Assembly: GCA_021825925.1 (NCBI GenBank)
Contig: JAKAFP010000003.1
Coordinates: forward strand, 1 to 64,000
DNA: 64,000 nt
Origin: Chloroflexota bacterium
GTDB lineage: Bacteria; Chloroflexota; Anaerolineae; Anaerolineales; Anaerolineaceae
Direction of reading: 5' to 3'
The translations under genes were made by a program, and so were the position numbers. How positions within the stretch are numbered: position 1 is the stretch's first letter; each line of letters begins with the position of its first letter. Positions 35,951 to 49,609 of this stretch are shown piece after piece. The notes below the pieces were generated by a model. The model was not told the DNA's origin. It worked only from the letters and a program-made list of their open reading frames with translations, and ran no database searches.

Positions 35951-36214
35951 AGTTCCATTTTACCAGATAATCTCGAATTCTGATAGGGAACACTGGGGGC
36001 ATTTGCCATTATATATATGAAAGGAGGCTGGTCTACGGGTGCAAAGATCAACTTAAAAAGGGCAGCGTGGTTATACTTAACCCAAAAAAAGATTGCCAGC
36101 CAATGTGAGCTGCAATCTGCGGGCTAATATCAAAAAACAGAGAAGCTTATCATTCTCTTGTTATTGATTATTTATCATTGAATTATGATTGGGGTTTATA
36201 AAAAAGAAAAAAGC
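35951..36214 (-). other. Spacer between the two 5S genes
   Basis: 264 AT-rich bases with no tRNA or reading frame that I can support. No clear terminator separates the two copies, so both are probably on one transcript. Confidence 0.5.
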
Positions 36215-36334
36215 CTCTTGGCAACGACCTACTCTCCCAGGAAGTCGCCCTCCAAGTACCATCGGCGCTGACGTCCTTAACGACCGGGTTCGAGATGTAA
36301 CCGGGTGTACCAACGTCGCTCCAGTCACCAAGAG
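36215..36334 (-). rRNA. rrf: 5S ribosomal RNA, first copy
   Basis: 120 bases with the same sequence and ends as the copy at 35831-35950. It lies about 90 bases after the 23S gene. Confidence 0.95.
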
Positions 36335-36424
36335 ACTTTAATTCACATGTTAATATTACCAATTTTATAATTATGAATAGTATGTAGGTTTTTTATTTTT
36401 CAAAAGAGTGCCGAGTTCCCTGCA

Positions 36425-39405
<2,981 letters not shown>

Positions 39406-39722
39406 GATGCAGAGAATTCGATACTCTTTTGAAATATCGTTGTTTATTTTGTGTTTGCAAAACAATTTAACTTGTTTTGACTTGGCCTACATACTATTCA
39501 ATTGGTAATGTTCAGCTGACTCATCGTCAGGCGTCTGTTGAAAGGCGCTGAAAGATCCTCACTAACGTCAGGAGCATTCAGCTCACTTCAACATATTCAT
39601 TTTTTACCCGAGAGACAAACCGACCCAGCTCACCGCCGGGTCAATTGAGCCGTACGGATCTGCTTTTGAGGATCTAGATTCTTGTTTCTTCTCTCGTCAC
39701 TAACTTCTCCATAAACGCTCAG

Positions 39723-39795
39723 TGGAGATGAGGGGATTCGAACCCCTGACCTCCGCCGTGCAAAGGCGGCGCTCTCCCAGCTAAGCTACATCCCC
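39723..39795 (-). tRNA. tRNA-Ala (TGC)
   Basis: 73 bases. Acceptor GGGGATG pairs with CATCTCC (one G-U), D arm TAGCTTAGCTGGGAGAGC, anticodon loop TTTGCAC with TGC, T arm AGGGGTTCGAATCCCCT. CCA is not encoded. It lies in the 16S-23S spacer. Confidence 0.97.
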
Positions 39796-39813
39796 GAATA
39801 AATCGGGATCAGG

Positions 39814-39887
39814 TGGGCCTTTCAGGACTCGAACCTGAGACCTCGCCCTTATCAGAGGCGCGCTCTAACCAACTGAGCTAAAAGCCC
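39814..39887 (-). tRNA. tRNA-Ile (GAT)
   Basis: 74 bases. Acceptor GGGCTTT with AAGGCCC (one G-U), anticodon loop CTGATAA with GAT, T arm TCAGGTTCGAGTCCTGA. CCA is not fully encoded. It is the first tRNA after 16S. Confidence 0.97.
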
Positions 39888-40013
39888 ATGACAGAAGACC
39901 TTAGTAACTGAGGAGTAATAGGAAAACAAATGTTGATTTATCGTTTCATTGTCTCGACACCACGACGAGACCTAAAGTGGAACTTCACCCGAGGGTGTTG
40001 TTCGGATACTCTA

Positions 40014-41514
<1,501 letters not shown>

Positions 41515-41629
41515 ATAAAACACCTTTCGGTGTAAAAAGTACGGAGTTAATTGTATTACTTGAAACGACAGGGCATCGTCTTCCTATTACTCTTCAGTTG
41601 TTAAGGTTCTGTTGTCAACCAGAGGCCAG

Positions 41630-41658
41630 ATTCTACTTCCTGTTGGTTCCCTTGTCAA
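41630..41658 (-). promoter_or_regulatory. rRNA promoter P4 (nearest to 16S)
   Basis: Minus strand TTGACA (41658-41653), 17-base spacer, TAGAAT (41635-41630), about 115 bases before mature 16S. Confidence 0.65.
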
Positions 41659-41779
41659 GAGGCGAAAAAAATACCGATGACACTCTTTTTGCAGGACGTC
41701 ATCGGCCTGTCTCATTGACGCTTTCGTTTGTTATCGATCTGCTTTTGAAAGCGAAATCTTCAACTCACTTGGGAGCACT

Positions 41780-41808
41780 ATTGTAAACCCGTTTTTTTTC
41801 TGTGTCAA
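41780..41808 (-). promoter_or_regulatory. rRNA promoter P3
   Basis: Minus strand TTGACA (41808-41803), 17-base spacer rich in A, TACAAT (41785-41780). Confidence 0.75.
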
Positions 41809-41876
41809 GGGCTTTTCGAAGGGAAATTCCGGTGAGTTTTTCATCATCGGATTCAGTTCGTGCCGCCGGGATTACA

Positions 41877-41904
41877 TCTGTAATTTCTGGTGTTGGGTTG
41901 TCAA
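41877..41904 (-). promoter_or_regulatory. rRNA promoter P2 (weak -10)
   Basis: Minus strand TTGACA (41904-41899), 16-base spacer, TACAGA (41882-41877). Confidence 0.45.
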
Positions 41905-41955
41905 GTATCTGCCGGTGAGGGCGAGATAGTGGTTGCATTCACGCAACGAGGTCAG

Positions 41956-41983
41956 ATTATACACTCGGTTCTGAGGCTGTCAA
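41956..41983 (-). promoter_or_regulatory. rRNA promoter P1 (consensus)
   Basis: Minus strand TTGACA (41983-41978), 16-base spacer, TATAAT (41961-41956). Both hexamers are perfect. The region 41515-42126 holds these promoters and no gene. Confidence 0.8.
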
Positions 41984-42126
41984 GGGTAAAAATGGACCAA
42001 TTTCAAAATTGCCATAATCGGATGTTAATTGCCACTCTCCCAATCTTATAACACCTCCATTTTACCTTCATTCAGCCTTCAAATTGATATAATCAGATCA
42101 AATTCCATCCTTATATCAGAAGGTGA

Positions 42127-43293
42127 ATGATGACCGCTAAAGTGTTTTACGGCTCCCCGCACCAGGCTCGCTTGTCTGCAGACGAGACCCTGCCTGCCAA
42201 ATTGGATCTTATCCTCAACGAGCTGCACCTGCGCGACCGCGTCAAAGACGAACTGGTTTGTCTGAAGCTGCACGTGGGCAACAATATTGGCTATTCAGTG
42301 ATTCATCCTGTTTTTGTGCGAAAGGTGGTGCAGGCCATCAAAGACGGCGGCGGCAAACCCTTTATTGTGGATGTAGACTGGGATGTGGCCGGCTGCGAGA
42401 CCCGCGGCTACACCAACGAGGTGCTTGGCTGCCCGGTATTCCCTGCCGCAGGCTTGAAAGACACGTTCTATTATGAACACGAACGCGAATACAAGAACAT
42501 CAAAACCTGGAAAGTTGCCGGCATGGTGCAAGACGCTTCTTTCATGGTCAATTTTGCCCATATTAAAGGACATCCCTCCTGCGGCTTCGGCGGAGTCTTC
42601 AAAAACATCGCACTGGGCTGCATGGTGGGCGAGACCCGTGGCAAAATTCACGACACCAATCATTTCGATAAATATTGGTTCAAAGAAAAATGCTCCGATC
42701 AGGCCGTGATGCAGAAGATCGTGGATTCCTGCCCGTTTGGCGCCATCGTCTTCGACAAAAAGGATCCAAATGAACTTCACCTGCACTTTGAACCCTGCAA
42801 TCAATGTGGACGCTGCCTTAAAGTTGCACCCGCCGGGAGTCTGAAGATCGCCCCGGTGAATTTTCATTCATTTCAAGAGGCTTGTGCCATTTCAACCGCC
42901 ATCACCTTATCCACCTTTGCCAAAGAAAAAGTAGTGCACCTGGCCCTCGCCACTCACCAGACCCCGGTCTGCGACTGCTTCGGGTTCACCGGCATGCCGA
43001 TCTTAAATGATGAGGGCATCTTCGGGGGGGATGATATTGTGGCGGTTGAAAAAGCCGTGCTCGACAAAACCGCCAACCTACCATTGCTGCTCGAAAACAT
43101 CCCCGATTGCATGGAAGCGCAGGATATTGAAGGACATCCTTACGCCAAACTGCACGGCCCCTACAAGGACCCCTATTTGGTGCTGCGCTACGGCGAAAAA
43201 CTTGGCCTCGGCAGCCAGGATTATGAGCTGGTGAATGTGCTGCCTTATGAACGAAAGCCCACGGCAGGAACGTATTACATCTCAGCCAAGTAA
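42127..43293 (+). CDS. DUF362 iron-sulfur protein
   Basis: 388 aa of the DUF362 family, often annotated as ferredoxin-like proteins of anaerobes. Motifs include KLHVGNN, GGKPFIVDVDW, HIKGHPSCGFGGVFKNIALGC (in parts: HIKGHPSCGF, GVFKNIALGC) and GETRGKIHDTNHF. A single cluster is suggested by Cys202 (SCPFGAI) plus Cys225, Cys228 and Cys231 (CNQCGRC); the fourth cysteine of the usual CxxCxxCxxxCP is replaced (LKVAP). Preceded by AGAAGGTGA; start is ATG 42127 or 42130. A TATAAT lies at 42088-42093. The reaction is unknown. Confidence 0.85.
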   Translation: MMTAKVFYGSPHQARLSADETLPAKLDLILNELHLRDRVKDELVCLKLHVGNNIGYSVIHPVFVRKVVQAIKDGGGKPFIVDVDWDVAGCETRGYTNEVLGCPVFPAAGLKDTFYYEHEREYKNIKTWKVAGMVQDASFMVNFAHIKGHPSCGFGGVFKNIALGCMVGETRGKIHDTNHFDKYWFKEKCSDQAVMQKIVDSCPFGAIVFDKKDPNELHLHFEPCNQCGRCLKVAPAGSLKIAPVNFHSFQEACAISTAITLSTFAKEKVVHLALATHQTPVCDCFGFTGMPILNDEGIFGGDDIVAVEKAVLDKTANLPLLLENIPDCMEAQDIEGHPYAKLHGPYKDPYLVLRYGEKLGLGSQDYELVNVLPYERKPTAGTYYISAK

Positions 43294-43317
43294 CCTTTTA
43301 TATCATTCACATGAGAC

Positions 43318-43347
43318 GCCGGAGGATTTGAAGCCTCCGGCATTTTT
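43318..43347 (+). terminator. Terminator after the DUF362 gene
   Basis: GCCGGAGG (43318-43325), 8-base loop, CCTCCGGC (43334-43341), then A and six T. Confidence 0.9.
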
Positions 43348-43402
43348 TGCAACCATTTTTCATCTCCTGCGTATATTTTTCATACCAAACAGGAGAAATA
43401 CG

Positions 43403-44269
43403 ATGATCAAAAAAATGGCGTTAGTTTTTATTGTTTTAGCACTTGCACTGTCAGCCTGCACCATTGATGGACACTCCATCAGTATCAACAGCGAACATAT
43501 CAACGGTTCGGGCACCATCGTCACCGAAGATCGCTCCGTCAGCAGTTTTGATAAAGTGGATCTGCAAAGCATTGGCAACCTGACCATTGTTGAAGGGGAC
43601 AAGGAATCACTCACCATTAAAGCAGATGACAATTTGATGGAGTACATTACCAGCGAGGTCTTCAACAACACGCTTGAGATCGGCATGGAACCCAACATCA
43701 ACATTGATCCATCCCACGACATTGAATACACCTTGACCGTGAAATCACTCTCAAGCATCGTGCTTTCAGGTTTCGGCAATATCAATGCTGCTGAATTAAA
43801 CGCCGAAGACATGGAGATCAAGCTTTCAGGTTCGGGCAACATGACCCTCGGCAGCCTCAAAACTGAAAACGCTTTACTGCGGGTAAGCGGTTTTGGCAAC
43901 ATCAATGTGGATAACATGGTAGTTGACCAACCCACGCTTGAGATCAGCGGTTCCGGCGACATTGATGTCAGCAAACTGCAGGCCGTCACCATGAACCTGA
44001 AGATCAGCGGTTTTGGCAATGCAGATATCACCGGCAGCGCCAAAGACCAGGAGATCCAGATCGTGGGTTCAGGCAACTATCACGGCCAGGACCTCGAGAG
44101 CGACAGCGCTTCAGTCAAGATCACCGGGTTCGGAGATGCCACCGTTTGGGCAAAATCCACCCTGGATGTCACCATTACCGGCAGCGGCAATCTGGAATAT
44201 TACGGCAGCCCCAAAGTTACACAAACCATGACCGGCTTTGGCAAAGTAAACTCCCTCGGCGAACATTAA
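43403..44269 (+). CDS. DUF2807 (GIN domain) lipoprotein with beta-helix repeats
   Basis: 288 aa. Lipobox ALSAC (Cys20). The rest is a DUF2807 head domain: short repeats alternate between SGFGNI and SGSGN/SGSGD about every 20 residues (about eight copies), which predicts a right-handed beta-helix on the outer face of the membrane. Such proteins are sometimes called putative autotransporter adhesins, but this host has no matching translocator here and the true role is unknown. AGGAG fixes the ATG at 43403. Confidence 0.88.
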   Translation: MIKKMALVFIVLALALSACTIDGHSISINSEHINGSGTIVTEDRSVSSFDKVDLQSIGNLTIVEGDKESLTIKADDNLMEYITSEVFNNTLEIGMEPNINIDPSHDIEYTLTVKSLSSIVLSGFGNINAAELNAEDMEIKLSGSGNMTLGSLKTENALLRVSGFGNINVDNMVVDQPTLEISGSGDIDVSKLQAVTMNLKISGFGNADITGSAKDQEIQIVGSGNYHGQDLESDSASVKITGFGDATVWAKSTLDVTITGSGNLEYYGSPKVTQTMTGFGKVNSLGEH

Positions 44270-44287
44270 TCAAACCCCCACGGCGTT

Positions 44288-44322
44288 ACTCCTCCAGACA
44301 ATACTTCTGGAGGAGTTTTTTT
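44288..44322 (+). terminator. Terminator after the DUF2807 gene
   Basis: ACTCCTCCAGA (44288-44298), 7-base loop, TCTGGAGGAGT (44306-44316) and a run of T. Confidence 0.92.
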
Positions 44323-44346
44323 AAGTTTAATCAGTAGTAAATAAGG

Positions 44347-44375
44347 TTGTATTTTGCACAAATTCTTTCTATAAT
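44347..44375 (+). promoter_or_regulatory. Promoter of the second opp operon
   Basis: TTGTAT (44347-44352), 17-base spacer, TATAAT (44370-44375). The leader to oppD would be about 215 bases. Confidence 0.65.
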
Positions 44376-44389
44376 GAACTAATTAATCT

Positions 44390-44424
44390 AACATGCTGGT
44401 TGACAGATCAAACAGCATGTTTTT
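44390..44424 (+). terminator. Terminator-like hairpin early in the opp leader
   Basis: AACATGCTG (44390-44398), 14-base loop, CAGCATGTT (44413-44421), then TTT. It lies just after the predicted transcription start, so it could attenuate the operon or stabilise the 5' end. The stem is 9 bp and the T tract is short. Confidence 0.5.
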
Positions 44425-44599
44425 ATCTCTTTTTCATGAACAACGCTTGAAGCTTGACGGTTTTTTTAACTAAAAATCATTCTCTTTGCAGAGATTTTCA
44501 ACTTCCATCCGTTTTTTGTTTGATCATCGCAGAAATCATCAGATCATTGCATTGTATTAACGCTATTAACTACTATCGAATTTTAACGGAGCTGTTTTT

Positions 44600-45634
44600 A
44601 TGGAGAGTGCCAAAAAAGATCCTGCTGAGGGATCATTACTGAGTGTTCAGGATCTAAAGACCTTTTTTTATACCGAAGATGGCGTTGTTAAAGCCGTTGA
44701 CGGGGTTGATTTTTCTGTAAAATCTGGCGAAGTTTTAGGTCTGGTGGGTGAATCAGGTTGCGGTAAAAGCGTTACCAGCCTCTCCATCATGCGCCTCGTC
44801 AGCGCTCCGGGCGAGATCACGGGTGGAAAAATTATTTTTGACGGAAAATCACTGCTTGACCTCACAGAAGACGAGATGGTTAAAATTCGCGGTGATCGTG
44901 TTTCGATGATCTTCCAGCAGCCCCAATCCAGCCTCAACCCGGTTTTTCGGGTCGGTGATCAGGTGGCTGAAGTCCTGCAAATCCACAAAGGCATGAAACA
45001 TAAAGAGGCCTGGGCTAAAGCAGTTGATCTGCTCACCCAGGTAGGCATTCCTGATCCCGGGCGCCGCGCCCTGGCCTATCCGCACGAACTATCCGGCGGA
45101 CAAGCCCAACGCGTGATGATCGCCATGGCCCTGGCACTTTCACCGCAGCTTTTGATAGCGGATGAACCCACCACCGCTCTGGATGTCACCATCCAGGCCC
45201 AGATCCTTGATCTGATCCGCGATCTACGCAAGCAAACTAACTCTGCGGTCATCTTGATCACCCACGACCTAGGCGTGATCTCTGAGATGGCAGACATGGT
45301 GGCGGTCATGTATGCCGGCCAGATCGTTGAATACACCGATGTTGAACCCATTTTTGCCGAACCCCTGCATCCTTATACCAAAGGATTGATCGGCTCCATT
45401 CCGGTTCTGGGCAAAATTGTGGATCGACTTGAAGTCATCCCGGGCCTTGTACCGAATTTGATTGATCTGCCCATCGGCTGCCGTTTTGCTCCCAGGTGCC
45501 AAATGCGTGAGAAATATGGCCTTGAGATCTGCACCAAAAAAGACCCCGATCTTTGTGAAGTAAAACCCGGACACACAGTCCGCTGTTGGTTGTATCAAGA
45601 TTCAGAGGGTCATTCTGCGCCGATCAAGCTGTAA
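44600..45634 (+). CDS. oppD: Oligopeptide ABC transporter ATP-binding protein OppD
   Basis: 344 aa. Walker [10 protein letters not shown] (50-58), Q-loop [10 protein letters not shown] (note QQP instead of the usual QDP), signature LSGGQAQR (about 167-174), Walker B LLIADEP (about 186-192), H-loop THDLG, and an oligo_HPY tail with [12 protein letters not shown] and CRFAPRCQM. First gene of the complete operon D-F-binding protein-B-C. GGAG lies 9 bases before the ATG. Confidence 0.95.
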   Translation: MESAKKDPAEGSLLSVQDLKTFFYTEDGVVKAVDGVDFSVKSGEVLGLVGESGCGKSVTSLSIMRLVSAPGEITGGKIIFDGKSLLDLTEDEMVKIRGDRVSMIFQQPQSSLNPVFRVGDQVAEVLQIHKGMKHKEAWAKAVDLLTQVGIPDPGRRALAYPHELSGGQAQRVMIAMALALSPQLLIADEPTTALDVTIQAQILDLIRDLRKQTNSAVILITHDLGVISEMADMVAVMYAGQIVEYTDVEPIFAEPLHPYTKGLIGSIPVLGKIVDRLEVIPGLVPNLIDLPIGCRFAPRCQMREKYGLEICTKKDPDLCEVKPGHTVRCWLYQDSEGHSAPIKL

Positions 45635-45657
45635 ATGGCGATCATTATTGAGGAATT

Positions 45658-46653
45658 ATGAGTGAATTAGACATCGCAAAGACCAAGACCCAAAAAGACC
45701 TGGTTGAGGTCAAAAACCTGAAGAAGTACTTCCCCATTAAGAGCGGGATCATTCAACGCGTCACTGCCCATGTTCAGGCGGTGGATAACGTCAGCTTTAG
45801 CATTAAAAAGGGTGAAACTCTTGGCTTGGTGGGCGAATCCGGCTGCGGCAAAACCACCATTGGCAGAACCATTCTGCGCCTGATCGAACCCACCAGCGGT
45901 TCGGTCGAATTTGAAGGTGTGGATGTTTTATCGCTCAAAGGCGAGCAGCTAAAGTCCGTCCGCAAGAACATGCAGATCATCTTTCAGGACCCATATGCAT
46001 CGCTCGATCCGCGTGTGCCCATTGCGGATTCTGTCATGGAAGGCCTTAATATTCACAATATCGGAAGCAAACAAGACCGCTATCCGATGGCCATCGAGAT
46101 CTTGAAAAAAGTGGGGCTTGAAGAATATCATGCCCGGCGTTACCCCCATGAGTTTTCAGGCGGACAGCGGCAAAGGATCGGCATTGCCCGCGCCCTGTCT
46201 TTGAACCCGCAGTTCATTGTATGTGATGAACCCGTATCTGCACTGGATGTGTCCATTCAATCACAGGTGCTCAACCTGCTTAAAGACCTTCAAAAAGACT
46301 TGGGGCTGACCTACCTGTTCATCGCGCACAATCTTGGTGTTGTCGAACACATCTCAGACCGCGTCGGTGTGATGTACCTCGGGAAAATGGTTGAACTAAC
46401 CAGTCGTGAAGACCTCTTTTTGAACCCCATGCACCCCTATACCAAAGCGTTGTTATCGGCCATCCCGGTTTCTGAACCTAAATTACGAAGAGAGCGCACC
46501 ATCCTTAAAGGGGATGTCCCCAGCCCGGTGAACCCACCCAAAGGCTGCCGTTTCCATCCCCGCTGCCCGATCGCTGTGGCAGAATGCGCCCTGAAAGAAC
46601 CGGAATTCATTGAGAAAAAACCTGACCATTTTGTTGCTTGCTGGCGGGTTTAA
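45658..46653 (+). CDS. oppF: Oligopeptide ABC transporter ATP-binding protein OppF
   Basis: 331 aa. Walker [10 protein letters not shown] (about 60-68), [11 protein letters not shown]-loop, signature SGGQRQR, Walker [12 protein letters not shown], and the tail [12 protein letters not shown] with [10 protein letters not shown]. In the H-loop region the text reads AHNLGVV, that is Asn in place of the usual Asp after the His; the His itself is kept. It starts 23 bases after oppD. Confidence 0.95.
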   Translation: MSELDIAKTKTQKDLVEVKNLKKYFPIKSGIIQRVTAHVQAVDNVSFSIKKGETLGLVGESGCGKTTIGRTILRLIEPTSGSVEFEGVDVLSLKGEQLKSVRKNMQIIFQDPYASLDPRVPIADSVMEGLNIHNIGSKQDRYPMAIEILKKVGLEEYHARRYPHEFSGGQRQRIGIARALSLNPQFIVCDEPVSALDVSIQSQVLNLLKDLQKDLGLTYLFIAHNLGVVEHISDRVGVMYLGKMVELTSREDLFLNPMHPYTKALLSAIPVSEPKLRRERTILKGDVPSPVNPPKGCRFHPRCPIAVAECALKEPEFIEKKPDHFVACWRV

Positions 46654-46694
46654 CTGGAAAGCGGTTTGTCCTTTTTTGATCGCATATCGTGCAC

Positions 46695-46707
46695 AAAGGA
46701 GGTGATT
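46695..46707 (+). promoter_or_regulatory. Orphan strong SD-like element before the binding protein
   Basis: AAAGGAGGTGATT, an almost perfect anti-16S match about 80 bases before the real start and without a start codon behind it. It corresponds to the element at 1833-1847 in the other opp operon. Confidence 0.4.
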
Positions 46708-46784
46708 ATCTGATCAAACCTTTCGTTAAGACCCTGGTTTCAATGCCGAAACCCAGAAGATCGATCTATTTGATGGAGGAGAAT

Positions 46785-48443
46785 ATGAAAAAGAACAAGA
46801 TTTTTGCAATATTGAGCGTTTTGGTGATCATCACCATGCTGCTCGCAAGCTGCAAAAAGGCACCTACAGCTGAAGTAACCCTCAGCTTCCGTGTCGTTGA
46901 TCGTGCTTACCTGCCCTCACCTGACAAGGTTGCACAAGAGATCCAGGCTCAATTAAAAGAGGTTGGAATCAACGTAACCCTCAAGGAAATGGAATCTGCC
47001 GCCTTTATTGACGCCACTTCCGCCGGCCAGGAAGCCTTCTACCTGTTGGGTTGGAACGCTGACTATCCCGATGCCACCAACTTCTATGATTACCACTTTG
47101 GTAATGCCAACAACAAACAATTCGGCAACCTGTACCCTGACATGGTCGCTGAAATTTCAGCCGCTGGCAAAACCGCAGATCCTGCCGCCCGCCAGGCCCA
47201 TTACGACACCATCAACCAGATGCTCAAAGATGATGTCATGATGATCCCTGTTGCGCACGGTGGTTCTTCCACCGCCTATCAGGCAAATGTTGAAGGTGCC
47301 CATTCCAGCCCGCTTGGTAATGAGAACTTCAGCGTTGTTGCCAACGGAACAGACACCTTTGTCTGGATGCAGAATGGTGAACCCGCTTCACTGTGGTGCT
47401 CAGACGAAACCGATGGCGAAACCCTTCGCGCATGCGAACAGGTTTACGAATCCCTCTTGGGCTTCAGCATTGGTGGAACTGATATCGTTCCGACATTGGC
47501 TGAAAGCTATGCCGCCAATGACACTCTTGACGAATACACCTTCACCATGCGCGATGGTGTGAAATTCCATAACGGTGCCGATCTGGATGCCAGCGATGTT
47601 GTGGCTTCATTCGTTGCTCAATGGGATGCCAAGAGCCCCAATCACGTCGGCCGCACCGGTACATTTGAGTACTTTGGCGCCTTCTTCGGCAGCTTCATCA
47701 ACGCCGATGCCCAGGCAGCCGAATTGGTTGACAATGGTGGTTTGCTCTCGATGACCGCCCCCAATTGCGATTATGGTGGTGAGTTCAAATCAATCGAAGC
47801 CGTGGATGCCAAGACTGTCAAATTCAGCCTGTGCGCTCCCGATCCCGCCTTCCCGTCCAAGGTCGCCTTCTCTGTCTTCAGCATTCAAGATAAAGACTTC
47901 CTGGATGCCAACAACGGCGATTCTGTGAAGATGAGCGAAACCCCCAACGGAACCGGCCCCTACATGGTAAAAGCCTGGAACCGCGGCGACAGTGTTGTTT
48001 ATGAAGCCAATCCCAATTACTGGGGTGACAAAGCCAAGACCCAGAACCTGATCTTCCGCTGGTCAGAACAATCTGCCCAACGTCTGCTCGAACTCCAGGC
48101 CGGTACTGTCAATGGTATTGACAATCCAGGTCCGGATGATGTTGCAACCATCGAAGCTGACACCAATTTGAAACTCTATCCTCGCGCCGGCTTCAATATC
48201 TTCTACATCGGCTTCAACAATACCATCGCACCGTTTGACAACCTCGATTTCCGCAAAGCCATTGCTTACGCAATTGACCGCCAGCGCATCGTGGATCAAT
48301 ACTATGCTGTTGGTTCAAGTGTTGCAGTCAACTTCGTTCCCCAATTCGTGAAACCGGGCGCCAGCCCCAGCGTTACCTGGTACGAGTTCGATCAAGCCAA
48401 AGCCAAAGAATTGATCCAGGCTGCCGGTTATTCAACCAAATAG
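46785..48443 (+). CDS. ABC oligopeptide solute-binding lipoprotein with circularly permuted domains
   Basis: Complete family 5 binding protein, 552 aa, with lipobox LLASC (Cys23). GGAGG at the right distance fixes the ATG at 46785. Segment order is permuted. Residues about 29-187 are the normal C-terminal tail (ADYPDATNFYDYHFG; DPAARQAHYDTINQML). Residues about 188-475 are the normal N-terminal lobe (RACEQVYESLLGF, then DGVKFHNGADL, then NGTGPYMVKAWNRG). Residues about 476-552 are the start of the normal C-terminal half (NLDFRKAIAYAIDRQRI), ending AKELIQAAGY and a stop exactly where a normal protein would continue into the tail. Each part occurs once and the total length is normal. The importer genes around it are intact. 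Confidence 0.93.
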   Translation: MKKNKIFAILSVLVIITMLLASCKKAPTAEVTLSFRVVDRAYLPSPDKVAQEIQAQLKEVGINVTLKEMESAAFIDATSAGQEAFYLLGWNADYPDATNFYDYHFGNANNKQFGNLYPDMVAEISAAGKTADPAARQAHYDTINQMLKDDVMMIPVAHGGSSTAYQANVEGAHSSPLGNENFSVVANGTDTFVWMQNGEPASLWCSDETDGETLRACEQVYESLLGFSIGGTDIVPTLAESYAANDTLDEYTFTMRDGVKFHNGADLDASDVVASFVAQWDAKSPNHVGRTGTFEYFGAFFGSFINADAQAAELVDNGGLLSMTAPNCDYGGEFKSIEAVDAKTVKFSLCAPDPAFPSKVAFSVFSIQDKDFLDANNGDSVKMSETPNGTGPYMVKAWNRGDSVVYEANPNYWGDKAKTQNLIFRWSEQSAQRLLELQAGTVNGIDNPGPDDVATIEADTNLKLYPRAGFNIFYIGFNNTIAPFDNLDFRKAIAYAIDRQRIVDQYYAVGSSVAVNFVPQFVKPGASPSVTWYEFDQAKAKELIQAAGYSTK

Positions 48444-48464
48444 TTACTGACTTTTTCAACAATT

Positions 48465-48495
48465 TAATGGGGTTGGGTTTGACCCAACCCCATTA
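48465..48495 (+). other. Intercistronic hairpin between binding protein and permease genes
   Basis: TAATGGGGTTGGGT pairs with ACCCAACCCCATTA around a 3-base loop (48465-48495), with no T run. Such hairpins often protect the upstream mRNA so that binding protein is made in excess over permeases. The function is inferred. Confidence 0.65.
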
Positions 48496-48521
48496 AAACC
48501 AAATTTGTGTGAGAGAAATAC

Positions 48522-49598
48522 ATGCCTCAATTCATCGGCCGTCGTCTATTGTTATTATTACCCGTCTTATTGGGAGTGGTGCTGGTCACCTTTGTGATCG
48601 TTCGTTTGATCCCGGGTGATCCGTGTGTCACCATGCTTGGTGAACGCGCCACACCTGCAAAATGCGAAGCGTTTTTGGATAGATATGGTCTGAACGACAA
48701 TATTTTTGTCCAATTCGGGCGTTATCTGGTCAACATGACCAAGGGAGATTTTGGAGAATCCATCCGTTTTTCCCGTCCAGTCAGTGATCTGATTGCCGAG
48801 CGTTTACCCTTGACGATGGAACTGACCCTACTTGCCATGTTGTTTTCCACCATCGTAGGTGTGCTGCTGGGTGTCGTCTCGGCTCTCAAACGCAACACAT
48901 TTATTGATACGATCACCATGATCATTGCGAATGTCGGTGTTTCCATGCCGGTGTTCTGGCTGGGATTGCTCCTGGCCTATGTTTTTGCATTAATTTTGAA
49001 AGACACTATCTTTGTTTTACCCCCATCAGGAAGGTTCACCGCTGGCGCAGCCTTGCAAGACCTATCCGTCTACTGGGGAATGACCGACCTGACCGGATTC
49101 AAGAAATTTGCAGTTGAATTCATGTCCAATACGGTCCTAATAAATTGCATAGTCACTGGTGATTGGAAAATGTTCTGGGATTCGTTGAAACATTTGATTC
49201 TGCCGGCTGTCGCAGTTGGCACCATTCCTATGTCCATCATCGCCCGCATGACCCGCTCCAGTTTGCTCGAAGTTCTTGGTTTGGATTACATCCGCACTGC
49301 ACGTGCAAAAGGGTTGATCGAACGCAAAGTCATCGGCAAACATGCCTTTCGCAATGCGCTCATCCCCATCGTCACCATTATTGGTATTGAAACAGGCAGT
49401 CTGCTCTCAGGAGCCGTGCTGACCGAAACCGTTTTTGCTCTACCCGGTCTGGGAACTGCCATGGTGGGCGCCATTCTGGCCCGCGATTACCCTGTTGTAC
49501 AAGGGTTCACCCTTGTGATCGCATTGATTTTCGTTTTAGTGAATCTACTCGTGGATCTTTCTTATGCGTACCTCGATCCGCGTATTCGTCTTGAATAA
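48522..49598 (+). CDS. oppB: Oligopeptide ABC transporter permease OppB
   Basis: 358 aa with about six membrane spans. N-terminal RRLLLLLPVLLGVVLVTFVI is typical of OppB/DppB. The EAA loop reads DYIRTARAKGL (about 257-267), the ATPase contact. The periplasmic-side loop (about 165-215) is longer than usual. ATG at 48522. Confidence 0.95.
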   Translation: MPQFIGRRLLLLLPVLLGVVLVTFVIVRLIPGDPCVTMLGERATPAKCEAFLDRYGLNDNIFVQFGRYLVNMTKGDFGESIRFSRPVSDLIAERLPLTMELTLLAMLFSTIVGVLLGVVSALKRNTFIDTITMIIANVGVSMPVFWLGLLLAYVFALILKDTIFVLPPSGRFTAGAALQDLSVYWGMTDLTGFKKFAVEFMSNTVLINCIVTGDWKMFWDSLKHLILPAVAVGTIPMSIIARMTRSSLLEVLGLDYIRTARAKGLIERKVIGKHAFRNALIPIVTIIGIETGSLLSGAVLTETVFALPGLGTAMVGAILARDYPVVQGFTLVIALIFVLVNLLVDLSYAYLDPRIRLE

Positions 49599-49609
49599 TT
49601 GGAGAAGCC

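Noticed and set aside
41613-41618. A fifth TTGACA before 16S as another promoter
   Set aside because: No acceptable -10 at 16-18 bases.
46689-46784. 32-codon N-terminal extension of the binding protein
   Set aside because: It would bury the lipoprotein signal, and the ATG at 46785 has its own SD.
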